Below are positions 45,663 through 56,200 of a stretch of DNA of 64,000 nt, piece after piece. The notes beneath the pieces are model-generated. The model was not told the origin of the DNA. It saw only the letters and a program-made list of their open reading frames with translations, and ran no database searches. A program made the position numbers and the translations under genes. The stretch's first letter is position 1. Every line of letters starts with the position of its first letter. Source of the stretch: Mucilaginibacter cryoferens (lineage in GTDB: Bacteria; Bacteroidota; Bacteroidia; Sphingobacteriales; Sphingobacteriaceae); contig NZ_JACHCR010000006.1 of NCBI RefSeq assembly GCF_014205845.1, forward strand, positions 62,001 to 126,000, in the 5' to 3' direction.

Positions 45663-48053
45663 ATGAAAAAATTCAATGTTGTTTTTTTTGCATTAGCGAT
45701 AATTTCGGTCGGCAAATCGTTTGGCCAGGTATTGCCCGAAGTGCAGAATAGTTTTAAGGAGTATAACTCAAATACCTTGCACGAAAAGCTGTATTTGCAT
45801 ACCGATAAAAACGGTTATACAGCCGGCGAACTAATATGGTTTAAAGTATACAATGTGGATGGCATTTTTATGAAACCGCTTGGCTTGAGCAAAGTTGTTT
45901 ATGTAGAGGTGCTTGACGAAAAGCAAACCCCGGTTTTACAAACTAAAATAGGCATGAAGGATGGGGCAGGGAGTGGCTCTCTATACATTCCGGTTAATCT
46001 ATCTACAGGTAAGTTTGTGTTGAGGGCCTATACCAGCTGGATGAAAAATTTTGGCCCCGATTATTATTTTTCAAAAAAGCTAAGCATTATAAATCCGCTT
46101 AAAAGCCCCGAGGCTACAGGTACGGTTGCCGCTGCCGCTTATGATGTACAGTTTTTCCCCGAAGGAGGTAACCTGGTTAATGGCTTTACAAGCGTGGTAG
46201 GGGTTAAGGCGACAGATGAAAAAGGTAAAAGTATAAACTTTAAAGGTGCTATTCTAAATCAAACTAACGATACCGTTGTGAGGTTTGAGCCGCTTAAGTT
46301 TGGGATAGGTAGTTTTGTATTTAAGCCCGAAAGTGGCGCTGTTTACCACGCCGTTATAAAGGTGGGAGGCAAAATAATACAAAAGGATCTGCCACCTGTA
46401 AATGCCGGTGGTTATGTAATGAGTTTAAAAGACAATGGCAACGGTGGGTTATTGGTTACAGTAAATACTAACCAGCCATCGGCAAATATTTACCTTTTTG
46501 CCCAAACGCACAATGTTATTAAAGATGTGCAAGCTACAGCCAATGTAAACGGAGTAGCCACTTTTACAATTGATAAAACTAAACTGGGAGAGGGGATATC
46601 GCAGATCACCGTTTTTAATGCCGATAGAAAGCCGGTTTGCGAGCGTTTGTATTTTAAGCGTCCAACTAAAAATCTTTATATTGATGCTGGTACCGATGCG
46701 CCGCAGTATGCCATTCGCAAAAAAGTAGATGTTGCAATAAATGCTAAAGTGCAGGGTAGCAAACCCGCCTCTGCCGATCTGTCGGTAGCAGTTTACCGAT
46801 TAGATTCTTTGCAGTACGATGATCAGGAAAATATTCTCAGTTATTTATGGCTGCGGTCGGATTTGAAGGGAAGTATCGAATCGCCTGGCTACTATTTTAA
46901 AAACGCAAATACCGTTGCAGACCAAGCCGCCGATAACCTGATGCTTACCCAAGGGTGGAGGAGCTTTGCCTGGAATGATGTTTTAAGAGGTAAAACACCA
47001 GCATTTAATTTTTTACCCGAATTTAATGGCCCTATTATTACAGCCAATATCACCAATAAATTAAATAACGAGCCTGCAAGGGATGTGATTACCTATCTTG
47101 GTATTCCGGGTAAGCAGGTGCAGTTGTACTCGGCCAAAAGTGATGCCCGTGGTAAATTGGTTTTTAACATGAGAGCGTTTTATGGGCAAAACGAAATTGT
47201 TGCCGAAACCAACACCAGTGTAGATACCAATTATCACATAGATGTATTAACCCCGTTTTCGGAAGAGTTTGCTAAAATTACCCTGAGGCACCTGGATGTA
47301 ACGCCGACAATGCAAAGCACTTTTGAAGATGCAGCCATCAATATGCAGGTTCAAAATATTTACAACGGCCCCAAAATGAAGTTGTTTAATGATGCACACG
47401 TAGATACCAGCGCATTTTATGGGCCGCCATATAAAACTTATCTTTTAGATAACTACACCCGCTTTACAACTATAGAGGAAGTAATGCGCGAGTATATCAG
47501 GGAGGTAAATGTATTTCATACCCATAACCAGTTTAGCGTAAAAATTGTTAGCGGCATAGGCTTCCTGGGAGACGAAGATCCCCTGGTGCTGGTAGATGGT
47601 GTACCTTTTTTTAACATGAATAAGGTATTTGCTGTCGATCCACTCAAAATTCGTAAATTGGAGGATGTACCTTACAACTATTCATTAGGTGCATCATACC
47701 AAAAAGGAATCCTGAGCCTTACCAGCTACAAAGGCGATCTTGGCGGTGCCGAAATAGATCCGCATGCCGTAGTACTTGATTATGAAGGTTTACAGCAGGA
47801 ACGTCAGTTTTACTCGCCGCTTTACGCCACAGACGAACAAGCAGCCAGCCACATGCCCGATTTTAGAAGTACGCTGTATTGGGCTCCGTCTGTAAGTACG
47901 GGCGCAACGGGAAAAACGCAACTCTCATTTTATACCTCAGATCAGCCAGGGAAATACATTGGCGTGGTACAAGGTATTACAGCCACCGGGGAAGCCGGGA
48001 GCCAAGTTTTTAGCTTTGAGGTAAAACCTAACTACTCGTCGCAGGTAAAATAG
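45663..48053 (+). CDS. MG2-type protein with a TonB-plug-like segment, no barrel
   Basis: A 796-residue secreted protein; the ATG at 45663 gives a signal peptide ending SFGQ. Residues about 30-130 are a macroglobulin MG2-like domain (LHTDKNGYTAGELIWFKVYN), followed by further beta-sandwich domains. Near residues 627-700 there is a segment that looks like a SusC plug (PLVLVDGVPFFNMNKVFAVD, then SYQKGILSLTSYKG). After it only about 100 residues remain, so no beta-barrel can follow. The start is 14 bases after the DUF4249 stop. A strong terminator follows. The role is unknown; a surface partner that mimics a plug or interacts with TonB or the receptor is one idea. Confidence 0.8.
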   Translation: MKKFNVVFFALAIISVGKSFGQVLPEVQNSFKEYNSNTLHEKLYLHTDKNGYTAGELIWFKVYNVDGIFMKPLGLSKVVYVEVLDEKQTPVLQTKIGMKDGAGSGSLYIPVNLSTGKFVLRAYTSWMKNFGPDYYFSKKLSIINPLKSPEATGTVAAAAYDVQFFPEGGNLVNGFTSVVGVKATDEKGKSINFKGAILNQTNDTVVRFEPLKFGIGSFVFKPESGAVYHAVIKVGGKIIQKDLPPVNAGGYVMSLKDNGNGGLLVTVNTNQPSANIYLFAQTHNVIKDVQATANVNGVATFTIDKTKLGEGISQITVFNADRKPVCERLYFKRPTKNLYIDAGTDAPQYAIRKKVDVAINAKVQGSKPASADLSVAVYRLDSLQYDDQENILSYLWLRSDLKGSIESPGYYFKNANTVADQAADNLMLTQGWRSFAWNDVLRGKTPAFNFLPEFNGPIITANITNKLNNEPARDVITYLGIPGKQVQLYSAKSDARGKLVFNMRAFYGQNEIVAETNTSVDTNYHIDVLTPFSEEFAKITLRHLDVTPTMQSTFEDAAINMQVQNIYNGPKMKLFNDAHVDTSAFYGPPYKTYLLDNYTRFTTIEEVMREYIREVNVFHTHNQFSVKIVSGIGFLGDEDPLVLVDGVPFFNMNKVFAVDPLKIRKLEDVPYNYSLGASYQKGILSLTSYKGDLGGAEIDPHAVVLDYEGLQQERQFYSPLYATDEQAASHMPDFRSTLYWAPSVSTGATGKTQLSFYTSDQPGKYIGVVQGITATGEAGSQVFSFEVKPNYSSQVK

Positions 48054-48073
48054 CCTGCTGCCGGTGATATGAG

Positions 48074-48105
48074 AAAGGCGGGTAGTTTTAAACACCCGCC
48101 TTTTT
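48074..48105. terminator. Bidirectional terminator after the plug-like gene
   Basis: A perfect 10-bp stem (48074-48083 with 48094-48103) with T run at 48101-48105 lies between the plus-strand MG2 gene and the minus-strand FG-GAP gene that ends at 48109. Confidence 0.82.
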
Positions 48106-48108
48106 ACT

Positions 48109-51100
48109 TTAGTTGCTGATCTCCCTTTTTTTGCCGCTATAACCCGTTACGGTAATTTTATCCATATCTGCGTCAACCTCCAGATTTCGGGATGATTGGG
48201 ATAGATAGGTAGAGCCATAATAAAATTCTACCCGCTTTTTACGCTTGTTTTTATAAACTATATCTGCATAAAAATCATCTGCCTTAAGCCTGATGTGTTT
48301 TTTAGGTTTTACCGTATTACCCGCCTGTTTGTAAACTTTTAAACTATCCTGGTTTTGTGTGGCAATCCAAATATCGCCGCCTTTGGCCGATTGGATGGTC
48401 GCCAGTCCCTTGGCATCGCCATTAATAAATAAGCCGCTTTGTGCTATAGATAAGGGAGCGAAGCCTCCTTTTCCATTACCCTTCATATATAGGCCCATAA
48501 AAGCATCATGGCGGCCTGTAAATGGTTCCATTCCGTAATCGTTGCCAACCATTACCAAATCAAGATTGCCATCGTTGTCAACATCTTTGGCTACCATGCC
48601 GTAAACAGGAGCCATTTGTGTTGCCAAAGGCATAGGGGTAATGGTGAATTTACCGTTGCCTTTGTTTTCAATAAAACTGGTATTCATATCTGTGGCCTTT
48701 AGTATTACCGCGTTCTCTTTGTCTTTATCGCTCCAAAGGTCATCCATAGTGGCCTGGCCAAAGCCCCGGTAGGTTGGGTACTTTTTACGGATAGATATCA
48801 GCTGACTGATCAAATCATCGCGCGTATGCATCGGGAAAGGCTTTTGCGAACCATCTTCGGCCTTCATATAGCAAAATATCATAGCATCAAATGATCCGTT
48901 GCCATCTACATCTTTACCCAAAATGGTCATTGGTTGGGCAAAGGAGGCTTTATAGTTAGAGTTTTGCCCCAGATTGCCGGCTATATAATCAATATTGCCA
49001 TCATTATTAAAATCGCCGGCCACAATGCTGTTCCACCAGCCCACATGGTCTTCAGTACCCGTTTTTACTTTGGTAAAGCCGCTGCCTGTATTTTTATAAA
49101 AAGTAATAGGCATCCATTCGCCAACAACAATTAAATCTACCAGGCCGTCTTTATCAAAATCTGTCCATAAGGCATCGGTTATCATGCCGCCGTGTACCAG
49201 ATCGGGGCAAAGCTGTTCGGTAACATCAATAAATTTGCCGTTATCGTTCCTGAGTATATGGCTCACAGGAGATGACGGGTACGCACCCGAAACAGACCGG
49301 CCGCCAACAAACAGATCCAGATCTCCATCATGATCAAAATCGGCAGCACGCACGCAGGAGCCATTGTCGTATTCTATAGGTACCGCACCAAAACTTTTGG
49401 TAAATTTACCTTTGCCATTGTTAATATATAAGCGGTCTTGTGCCGAGGTATGATCTTTCGGAAACTCGTAGCTGCCGCTTACCACATACAGATCAAGGAA
49501 ACCATCGCCATTGGCATCAAACAGCAATGCGCCCATATCTTCTTCTTCTTTAACATCTTCATTTAAAAAGCGTGTGTTATTCATGGTGAATTTTCCATCG
49601 GCCCCCTGCATAAAAAATACGCCTTTGTTACCAGCAGATCCGCCTACAAAAAAATCATCATAGCCGTTGTTGTCAATATCACCCACAGCAATACAAGGCC
49701 CATATTGGCTTAGTTTATGAGGCAGGGTAGGTTGAATATTGTAATCGATAGCATCCTTTTCCTTATGCACATATTTTATGCCCAACTGATTTGATGCGGG
49801 TTGGAAGATGGGTTTAGCTTTAACTGGAATCCCCGGCATTATACTTCCTGCGCTATTTTTATATTGCAGGGTCAAAGTTTCATTGGCTTTAACGTTTTTC
49901 AACAGCTGCGTTTTACCATCGGCCCAGCGGATGCGCAGAGAATCAAGCTGAGTTGCATTGCCAATTCCAAAGTGCCCTTTGGCGTCGTCGGTACTCATAT
50001 AGCCCCGGCAGGGTTGCTGATCATAAAATTGCTGTTTACCCTGGTAATAAATGCGGATGGTTGCCCCAATTCCGCCAAGGTTTTTGCTATCGCCCTGCAG
50101 GCTTACTGTTAGGTAATTATGATTTTTGGCTACCTGTTTTTTATTGTTGAGGGTGTTTTCGTATACAAAGGCATTATCATCTATATTATTGATTACCAGG
50201 TCGAGGTCGCCGTCATTATCCAAATCGACATAAACGCCACCTGTAGAAAAGGTAGGCTTAACTATACCCCAATCTTTAGACTGATCTTTAAACATATAAC
50301 CGCCTTGGTTTTTAAACGCATAACTGGCCGTTTTAACCACCGGGAACGAATCGGCCGCGGCCAGGTTGCGGTTTTCTTTAACGGTACGGCCCTGATCATT
50401 ACTGTACAAGGCGTGGTCAAGGTCGGTAACATCGCGGGGATAGCCGTTGGTTATTACCATATCGCGATAGCCGTCGTTGTCAAAATCGGCCACTAGGGGA
50501 GTCCAGCTCCAGTCGGTCTGGTACACACCTGCCATGTAGGCAATTTCACTAAACTGCGTGTGCCCCATTGGAGTTTGCCCGTTATTTAATTGCAGCACGT
50601 TACGGATGTACTGATGCTCGTATTTATACTTGGCATTATCAATATAGGTAATGTAATTATCGCCCATTAGCATGGTTTTTTTGCGCACGTTTTCTTCGGG
50701 CAGCATCTCTAATGATACCAGGTCGGGCAGACCATCGTTATTGATATCCACTACATCAGAGCCCATTACCGACCATCCTGTATGCTTAAAATATTCGTCA
50801 GCACGGTTGGTAAACGTTCCGTTTTTGTTGTTGATGTACAGCAGGTCGTTTGATATAAAATCATTCCCCACATAAATATCCGGCCAGCCATCGTTGTTGA
50901 TATCAGTAATGGCTACAGAGTTACCAAAGCCTTCCATCAATATCCCCGCCTCTTTGGTTACATTGGTAAAAGTGCCGTTGCCATTGTTGCGGTACAGGCG
51001 GTCGTTATTTTCGGCGCTGCCATCGCTTATTTTAGGGCGATAGGCTACCGGGGTGGTTTTGCCCAAAAAGTTGGTAAGCAGGTACATATCCAGATAGCCA

Positions 51101-51672
51101 TCGTGGTTGTAATCAAAAAATATGGCTTGGGTACTGTAGCCGGTATCATCTAATCCGTAAGCGTGGGCCGATTCTTTAAACGTGGGGATGCCATCTTTAT
51201 TAACTCCCTGGTTAATGTACAGCATATTCCGTCGCTTTTGCGGATCGGAATTAAAGGATGCGCACACATAAATATCCAGCCAGCCATCGTTATTAATATC
51301 AATAACCGATACTCCCGCACTCCACCGGCCTTCGCCGGCAACGCCGGCTACATTGGTAATATCTGTAAATTTCAGATCGCCTTTATTCATGAATAATTTG
51401 TTGGCTACCATATTGCCTGCAAAATAAATATCGGGCAGGCCGTCGTGGTTAAAATCGCCAATGCCAACTCCTGCGCCATTGTACAAATAGGGGTGGTTAA
51501 GGATGTTTACACTATCGCTTGGTGTTAAAGTGTTTTTAAAATTGATGCCCGTTTGTGACGCATCCAGCAATTTAAAAAGGGTATCGCCCGCCTGTTTATG
51601 TGAACAGCCGGTTAGTAAAAAAAATAACGATACAGTAAGCAGTTTAAACCGAATGGGTAAAGTTTTTATCAT
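48109..51672 (-). CDS. FG-GAP/VCBS and ASPIC-UnbV lipoprotein (CRTAC1 family)
   Basis: A 1187-residue lipoprotein (lipobox LLTGC, Cys23, then SHKQ). At least ten FG-GAP/VCBS repeats carry calcium loops such as DFNHDGLPDIY, DINNDGWPDIY and DFDHDGDLDLF, arranged as two propellers. An ASPIC/UnbV domain sits between them around residues 525-610 (RGYMSTDDAKGHFGIG). The protein is divergent from a haloperoxidase/PAP2 lipoprotein gene. The same pairing occurs at the left end of the window. Function is unknown; adhesion or polymer binding at the surface is a guess based on the propeller fold and lipid anchor. Confidence 0.9.
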   Translation of the reverse strand: MIKTLPIRFKLLTVSLFFLLTGCSHKQAGDTLFKLLDASQTGINFKNTLTPSDSVNILNHPYLYNGAGVGIGDFNHDGLPDIYFAGNMVANKLFMNKGDLKFTDITNVAGVAGEGRWSAGVSVIDINNDGWLDIYVCASFNSDPQKRRNMLYINQGVNKDGIPTFKESAHAYGLDDTGYSTQAIFFDYNHDGYLDMYLLTNFLGKTTPVAYRPKISDGSAENNDRLYRNNGNGTFTNVTKEAGILMEGFGNSVAITDINNDGWPDIYVGNDFISNDLLYINNKNGTFTNRADEYFKHTGWSVMGSDVVDINNDGLPDLVSLEMLPEENVRKKTMLMGDNYITYIDNAKYKYEHQYIRNVLQLNNGQTPMGHTQFSEIAYMAGVYQTDWSWTPLVADFDNDGYRDMVITNGYPRDVTDLDHALYSNDQGRTVKENRNLAAADSFPVVKTASYAFKNQGGYMFKDQSKDWGIVKPTFSTGGVYVDLDNDGDLDLVINNIDDNAFVYENTLNNKKQVAKNHNYLTVSLQGDSKNLGGIGATIRIYYQGKQQFYDQQPCRGYMSTDDAKGHFGIGNATQLDSLRIRWADGKTQLLKNVKANETLTLQYKNSAGSIMPGIPVKAKPIFQPASNQLGIKYVHKEKDAIDYNIQPTLPHKLSQYGPCIAVGDIDNNGYDDFFVGGSAGNKGVFFMQGADGKFTMNNTRFLNEDVKEEEDMGALLFDANGDGFLDLYVVSGSYEFPKDHTSAQDRLYINNGKGKFTKSFGAVPIEYDNGSCVRAADFDHDGDLDLFVGGRSVSGAYPSSPVSHILRNDNGKFIDVTEQLCPDLVHGGMITDALWTDFDKDGLVDLIVVGEWMPITFYKNTGSGFTKVKTGTEDHVGWWNSIVAGDFNNDGNIDYIAGNLGQNSNYKASFAQPMTILGKDVDGNGSFDAMIFCYMKAEDGSQKPFPMHTRDDLISQLISIRKKYPTYRGFGQATMDDLWSDKDKENAVILKATDMNTSFIENKGNGKFTITPMPLATQMAPVYGMVAKDVDNDGNLDLVMVGNDYGMEPFTGRHDAFMGLYMKGNGKGGFAPLSIAQSGLFINGDAKGLATIQSAKGGDIWIATQNQDSLKVYKQAGNTVKPKKHIRLKADDFYADIVYKNKRKKRVEFYYGSTYLSQSSRNLEVDADMDKITVTGYSGKKREISN

Positions 51673-51845
51673 GTATTTATCAGTAAAAATGGAATATTGG
51701 CTTATGCTTTGGTTAAGCTTTAACTTGCTGATAGTTATACAGTAAGCGTACGTAAAGAAAACGGATTTTGAAATAAACGTTTCTGCAAATCATATCAATG
51801 TTTCGTCAAATAGTATCGGCTAAGGTATGTTGATGTATTTACTGT

Positions 51846-51853
51846 TAGCTTTG
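51846..51853 (+). promoter_or_regulatory. Candidate -7 box for haloperoxidase copy 2
   Basis: TAGCTTTG matches TAnnTTTG exactly and lies 51 bases before the chosen start at 51905. If used, it excludes the longer frame that opens at 51827. A clear -33 TTG is missing. Confidence 0.35.
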
Positions 51854-51904
51854 ATCATAAATCCACCCGGGCCAGTTAACTTTTATTGTTTTGCTAACCA
51901 TTAT

Positions 51905-53227
51905 ATGAAGAAATTTTACTTTGCTTTTATCGCAATGGCCTCGCTGTTTTCTTTTTCCTGCAAAAAGAACGACAACTGGAAAAAGGCCGCCGAAAATCCC
52001 AATTACCTTCATCGTTCGGTAAGGGAAGTTACCGAAGTAATGCTGCACGATATTTATTCGCCGCCGGTAGCCAGCCGTATTTATGCCTATATAACCGTTG
52101 CCGGGTACGAGGCCGCTGCCAATGGGAATAAGAAATATCTATCACTTGCCGGCCAACTTAAGGGGCTGGATTCTATACCAAAGCCCGAAGCTGGTAAGCA
52201 ATACTGCTTTAATTTGGCGGCATCGCATGCTATACTAACGGTTGGTAAAATACTGGTAATGTCTGAAGGGAGGATAGAGGGTTTCCATAGCGGCCTGATG
52301 GAAGAGTTTGAAAATACCGGCATGCCCGATGATGTGTACGAAAACTCCATAAACTACGGCAAACTTATTGCCGATAGGATATTGAAATGGGCAGGGAAGG
52401 ATAATTACAAACATACCCGCTCCCTATCAAAATACGATGTGCAAACAGACGACGCCACATGGAAACCAACACCACCTGCTTACATGAAAGGTGTAGAACC
52501 TCATTGGAACGAGATTAGACCGTTTTTATTAGATTCGGCACAGCAGTTTAAGCCTGCCAAAGCTGTTGATTTCTCTAAACAACCCGATAGCTATTTTTAT
52601 AAACTGGCAATGGCTGTACGTGATGCCGGTGCGAAATTAACACCAGATGAGAGCGAGATTGCCATTTATTGGGATGATAACCCATTTAAAGTGAATAATA
52701 ATGGGCACACCATGTTTGCCACAAAAAAGATCTCGCCGGGAGGGCATTGGATAAATATTACCGGTATTGTATGCCGTAAAGTAAATGCCGATTTTATACG
52801 CAGCTCAGAGGCTTACGCCTGGATGGCGGTGGTAATTGCCGATGGCTTTATTAATTGCTGGGACGAAAAATATAAAAGCAAAGTGATACGGCCCGAAACG
52901 TATATTAACCAATATATAGATCAAAACTGGATGCCCTTATTGCAAACTCCGCCATTCCCTGAGTATACCAGCGGGCATAGCGTAGTATCCAATTTATCGG
53001 CGGTGGTATTAACCAAGTTATTTGGCGATAACTTTGCCTTTACCGATTCGACAGAGGTAGAGTTTGATATCAGGCCCCGGCAGTTTGCATCTTTTGAAGC
53101 TGCGGCTAAAGAAGCATCTATCAGCCGGTTTTATGGGGGCATCCATTATATGCCATCTATTGTAAACGGTGTTGATGAAGGTAACCGGATAGGTAAATTC
53201 GCCCTCTCCAAATTAAAAACGCATTAA
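51905..53227 (+). CDS. Vanadium-dependent haloperoxidase/PAP2-family lipoprotein, copy 2
   Basis: A 440-residue lipoprotein, the same length as copy 1 at 3204-4526. The ATG at 51905 gives the lipobox SFSC (Cys19, then KKND). The oxyanion residues are complete: Lys and Arg in KYKSKVIRP, the normal loop YTSGHS with Ser356 and His358, and Arg/His in SRFYGGIHY. The haloperoxidase and phosphatase branches share this site, so activity is not decided. Shared blocks with copy 1 include PHWNEIRP-like, FWDDNP-like and LLQTPPFPEYT. It is divergent from the FG-GAP/ASPIC gene across 232 bases. A weak hairpin (53232-53238 with 53261-53267) separates it from the regulator that converges from the right. Confidence 0.88.
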   Translation: MKKFYFAFIAMASLFSFSCKKNDNWKKAAENPNYLHRSVREVTEVMLHDIYSPPVASRIYAYITVAGYEAAANGNKKYLSLAGQLKGLDSIPKPEAGKQYCFNLAASHAILTVGKILVMSEGRIEGFHSGLMEEFENTGMPDDVYENSINYGKLIADRILKWAGKDNYKHTRSLSKYDVQTDDATWKPTPPAYMKGVEPHWNEIRPFLLDSAQQFKPAKAVDFSKQPDSYFYKLAMAVRDAGAKLTPDESEIAIYWDDNPFKVNNNGHTMFATKKISPGGHWINITGIVCRKVNADFIRSSEAYAWMAVVIADGFINCWDEKYKSKVIRPETYINQYIDQNWMPLLQTPPFPEYTSGHSVVSNLSAVVLTKLFGDNFAFTDSTEVEFDIRPRQFASFEAAAKEASISRFYGGIHYMPSIVNGVDEGNRIGKFALSKLKTH

Positions 53228-53275
53228 TTTCAAGTCTATAGTTATAAGTTTAGAGTCATCTAGACTTAGAACTCA

Positions 53276-56200
53276 TCAGTATATTTTAACCTTCAGGCTC
53301 CTTTTGTTTTGTTGATACTCGGTTGGGGTGGTACCAAACTGTTTTAAAAAGTTACGGCCCAGGTGCGATTGTGAACTGTAACCAACCATGTTGGCTACCT
53401 CATAAACCTTGTAATCACCATCTTCCAGCAGTTTTGCGGCCGCTTTTAAACGGGTGATGTTGATCAGTTCGTTAATAGTAAGATTTGATATGGCTTTTAC
53501 TTTGCGGTAAAGTGTTGGCTTGCTCATATTCATGAGGTTGGCAATATGCTCTACATCCAGATCGGGGTTTTGAATATTGTGGTTAATTACCGCGTTAAGT
53601 TTATCCAAGAAGCTTTCATCTGGTTTGGAATAGGCCATGGTACTAATATTTGCCAGCGGCGAACTGGCAAAATGGTCTTTTATCTTATTGCGGTTAATAA
53701 GCAGGTTGGCAATCTGTACCTGTAAATGCTCTGGCGAAAACGGTTTTTCTATATACGCATCGGCACCAACTTCTAATCCCTCAATTTTACTTTGCAGCGT
53801 GTTTTTGGCTGTAAGTAAAATAATAGGGATATGGCTGTAATCGAAATTGGTTTTTATGCGTTTACAAAGCTCAAAGCCATCAATTACAGGCATCATTACA
53901 TCGCTCACAATAAGTTGTATGTTCTCTATCTCAATCATATCCAGTGCTTCCTGGCCGTTAAGCGCCTTTATAACTGCATATTTATCGTTCAGGTCATCAG
54001 CAATAAAATCCAGGATCTCGGGATTATCATCCACTAAAAGTATAATCGGTTTCATAAAGTCAAAATTATCTTCTTTAATAGTATCGGTTAGTTCGTAATT
54101 GTCGGGCGTGTTGTGCAGGTCAAATTCCTTCTCCTGGTGTATAGGCAACGTGAGGTTAAAAATGTTAAAATCGTTGATAGATTTATTTAAAACCAGTACC
54201 CCTTTGTGTAACTCGGCCAGCGAACGGGAAAGTGAGAGTCCTATGCCGGTACCTATCTGCTTCTCAGATTCCTTCATCCTGAAAAAGGGCTCGAATATTT
54301 TTTCACGCATTTCGTAAGGAACAATATGGCCGTTGTTTCTTATCTCAACGGTAAAGGTGCTATCGCCCGGCTCTGTATTTAACAGTTCAACTTCAATGGC
54401 CGATGTGCCATATTTAATGGCATTATTAATAAGATTGCTTATTATTTTGGTAAAAGCCTCAATATCTACGTAAGCGTACATACTTCTTTCTACATGGGTA
54501 ATCACGTAACGCTGGCCTTTTTGCTCGGCCATAGGTTTAAACCTTAAAAAAATATCCTCTATCAGTTCGGCTATATCGGTTTTAACAAAACTCAGGCTAA
54601 AGCCATTTGTTTCGGTTTTCCTAAAATCGAGCAGTTGGTTGGTAAGATCGAGCAACCTGTTGGTGTTTTTCTCCATTATTTTAAGATTGTTCTGGATATC
54701 CGGAACATGCTCGGCCCGCTTAATTACCTTTTCCATCGGCCCCTTAATCAGGGTTAGTGGTGTGCGGATCTCGTGGGCAACATTGGTGAAAAATTCTATT
54801 TTGGCATTGTATATCTGTTTTTCTTTATCACTTTCCAGTATCTCAATAAGCCTTTTGTTTTTTAAACGGTTGCGCGTGTGGTACTGATTAAGCAGGTAGT
54901 AAATAGCCAGCGCTATTAACAACGCATAGGCAATATAAGCCCAAACACTTTCCCAAAATGGCGGCGCTATGTTAATATCAAGCGAGGTTTCTTTAGCCGC
55001 CCAGATACCGTTATTATTGGCTGCTTTAACAACAAAGGTATAATGACCGGGCTGTAGCTGGGTGAAGTAAACCTTTCGGTTACTTTTAAGGTTTGTCCAG
55101 GCTTTATCCAATCCTTTCATCATGTACTTATATTGGGTCATCTCTGGCGATGGGAAGCTGAGGGCAGCAAAGTCGATACTAAAAGAAGATTGGTTGTAAT
55201 TTAAGTCGATCTTTTTAGTGGCGATGATGGATTTGCTCAATAACGAGTCGTTTCCCTTTACCAAAATCTCCTGGTTATGCACCTGGAAACCCGTAATATA
55301 AACCGGTGCCACAAAATTATTTTCCTTAAATGCCGATGGATTAAAGCTTACCATGCCTTTTACGCAGCCAAAATACATGGTACCATCTGTATCTTTAAAT
55401 GATGAGTTATAGTTAAACTGATCGCTTAGCAATCCGCTTGCCTTGGTGTAAATTTTTATAACATCGCTGTTAATGTTTAGGCTGATAAGGCCGCGGGTAG
55501 TGCTTACCCATATATTCTTTTTATCATCCTCCAGTACCCTAAATACATAATTACTGGGGAAACCATTACTTAAATCGTAAAATTTATATGCTTTGGTGGC
55601 CGGTGTGTATCTCCATAAGCCAAGCCCTTCGGTAGCTATCCAGATGTTGCGGTTACTATCTTCAAATAACCCGTTAACAGTATTATTATTAAGTTCGTGC
55701 TTTGAGGTGAATTGATAATCGAACCTCACTCCTGTATTTTTATCGGCATCGTAAATGTAAATACCATCGTGCACGGTACCAACCCATATTTTGCCGCTAT
55801 GATCTTCTAACAACGAGTAAACAAAATCGTGGGAGGGCACTTGTTCTATGAGGGTAAAGTTTTTTACATCGGCATTGTATCTATAAAGGCCTTGGGTGGT
55901 GCCAATTAAAATTGAACCCGACCGGGTTTTTATAAAACAAATGATAAAGTTACTTTTCAGATCATTTTTACCCTTGCCGGCCAGGTAATACTTTACAACT
56001 TTACCGGTGGGGATGTCCAGGATATCTAATCCACGCTCAAACGTGCCGATGAATAGCTCATCGTCATTAGCCAGCAAACCGTGTATATTGGTATTGGTTA
56101 TGCCGTTTTTAACACCTGGGAAATAATGTGTCCAGGTACGTTTATCGGGCGAAAGTTTATTGAGGCCATTATCTTCGGTACCCAGCCATAGGTTACCGTA

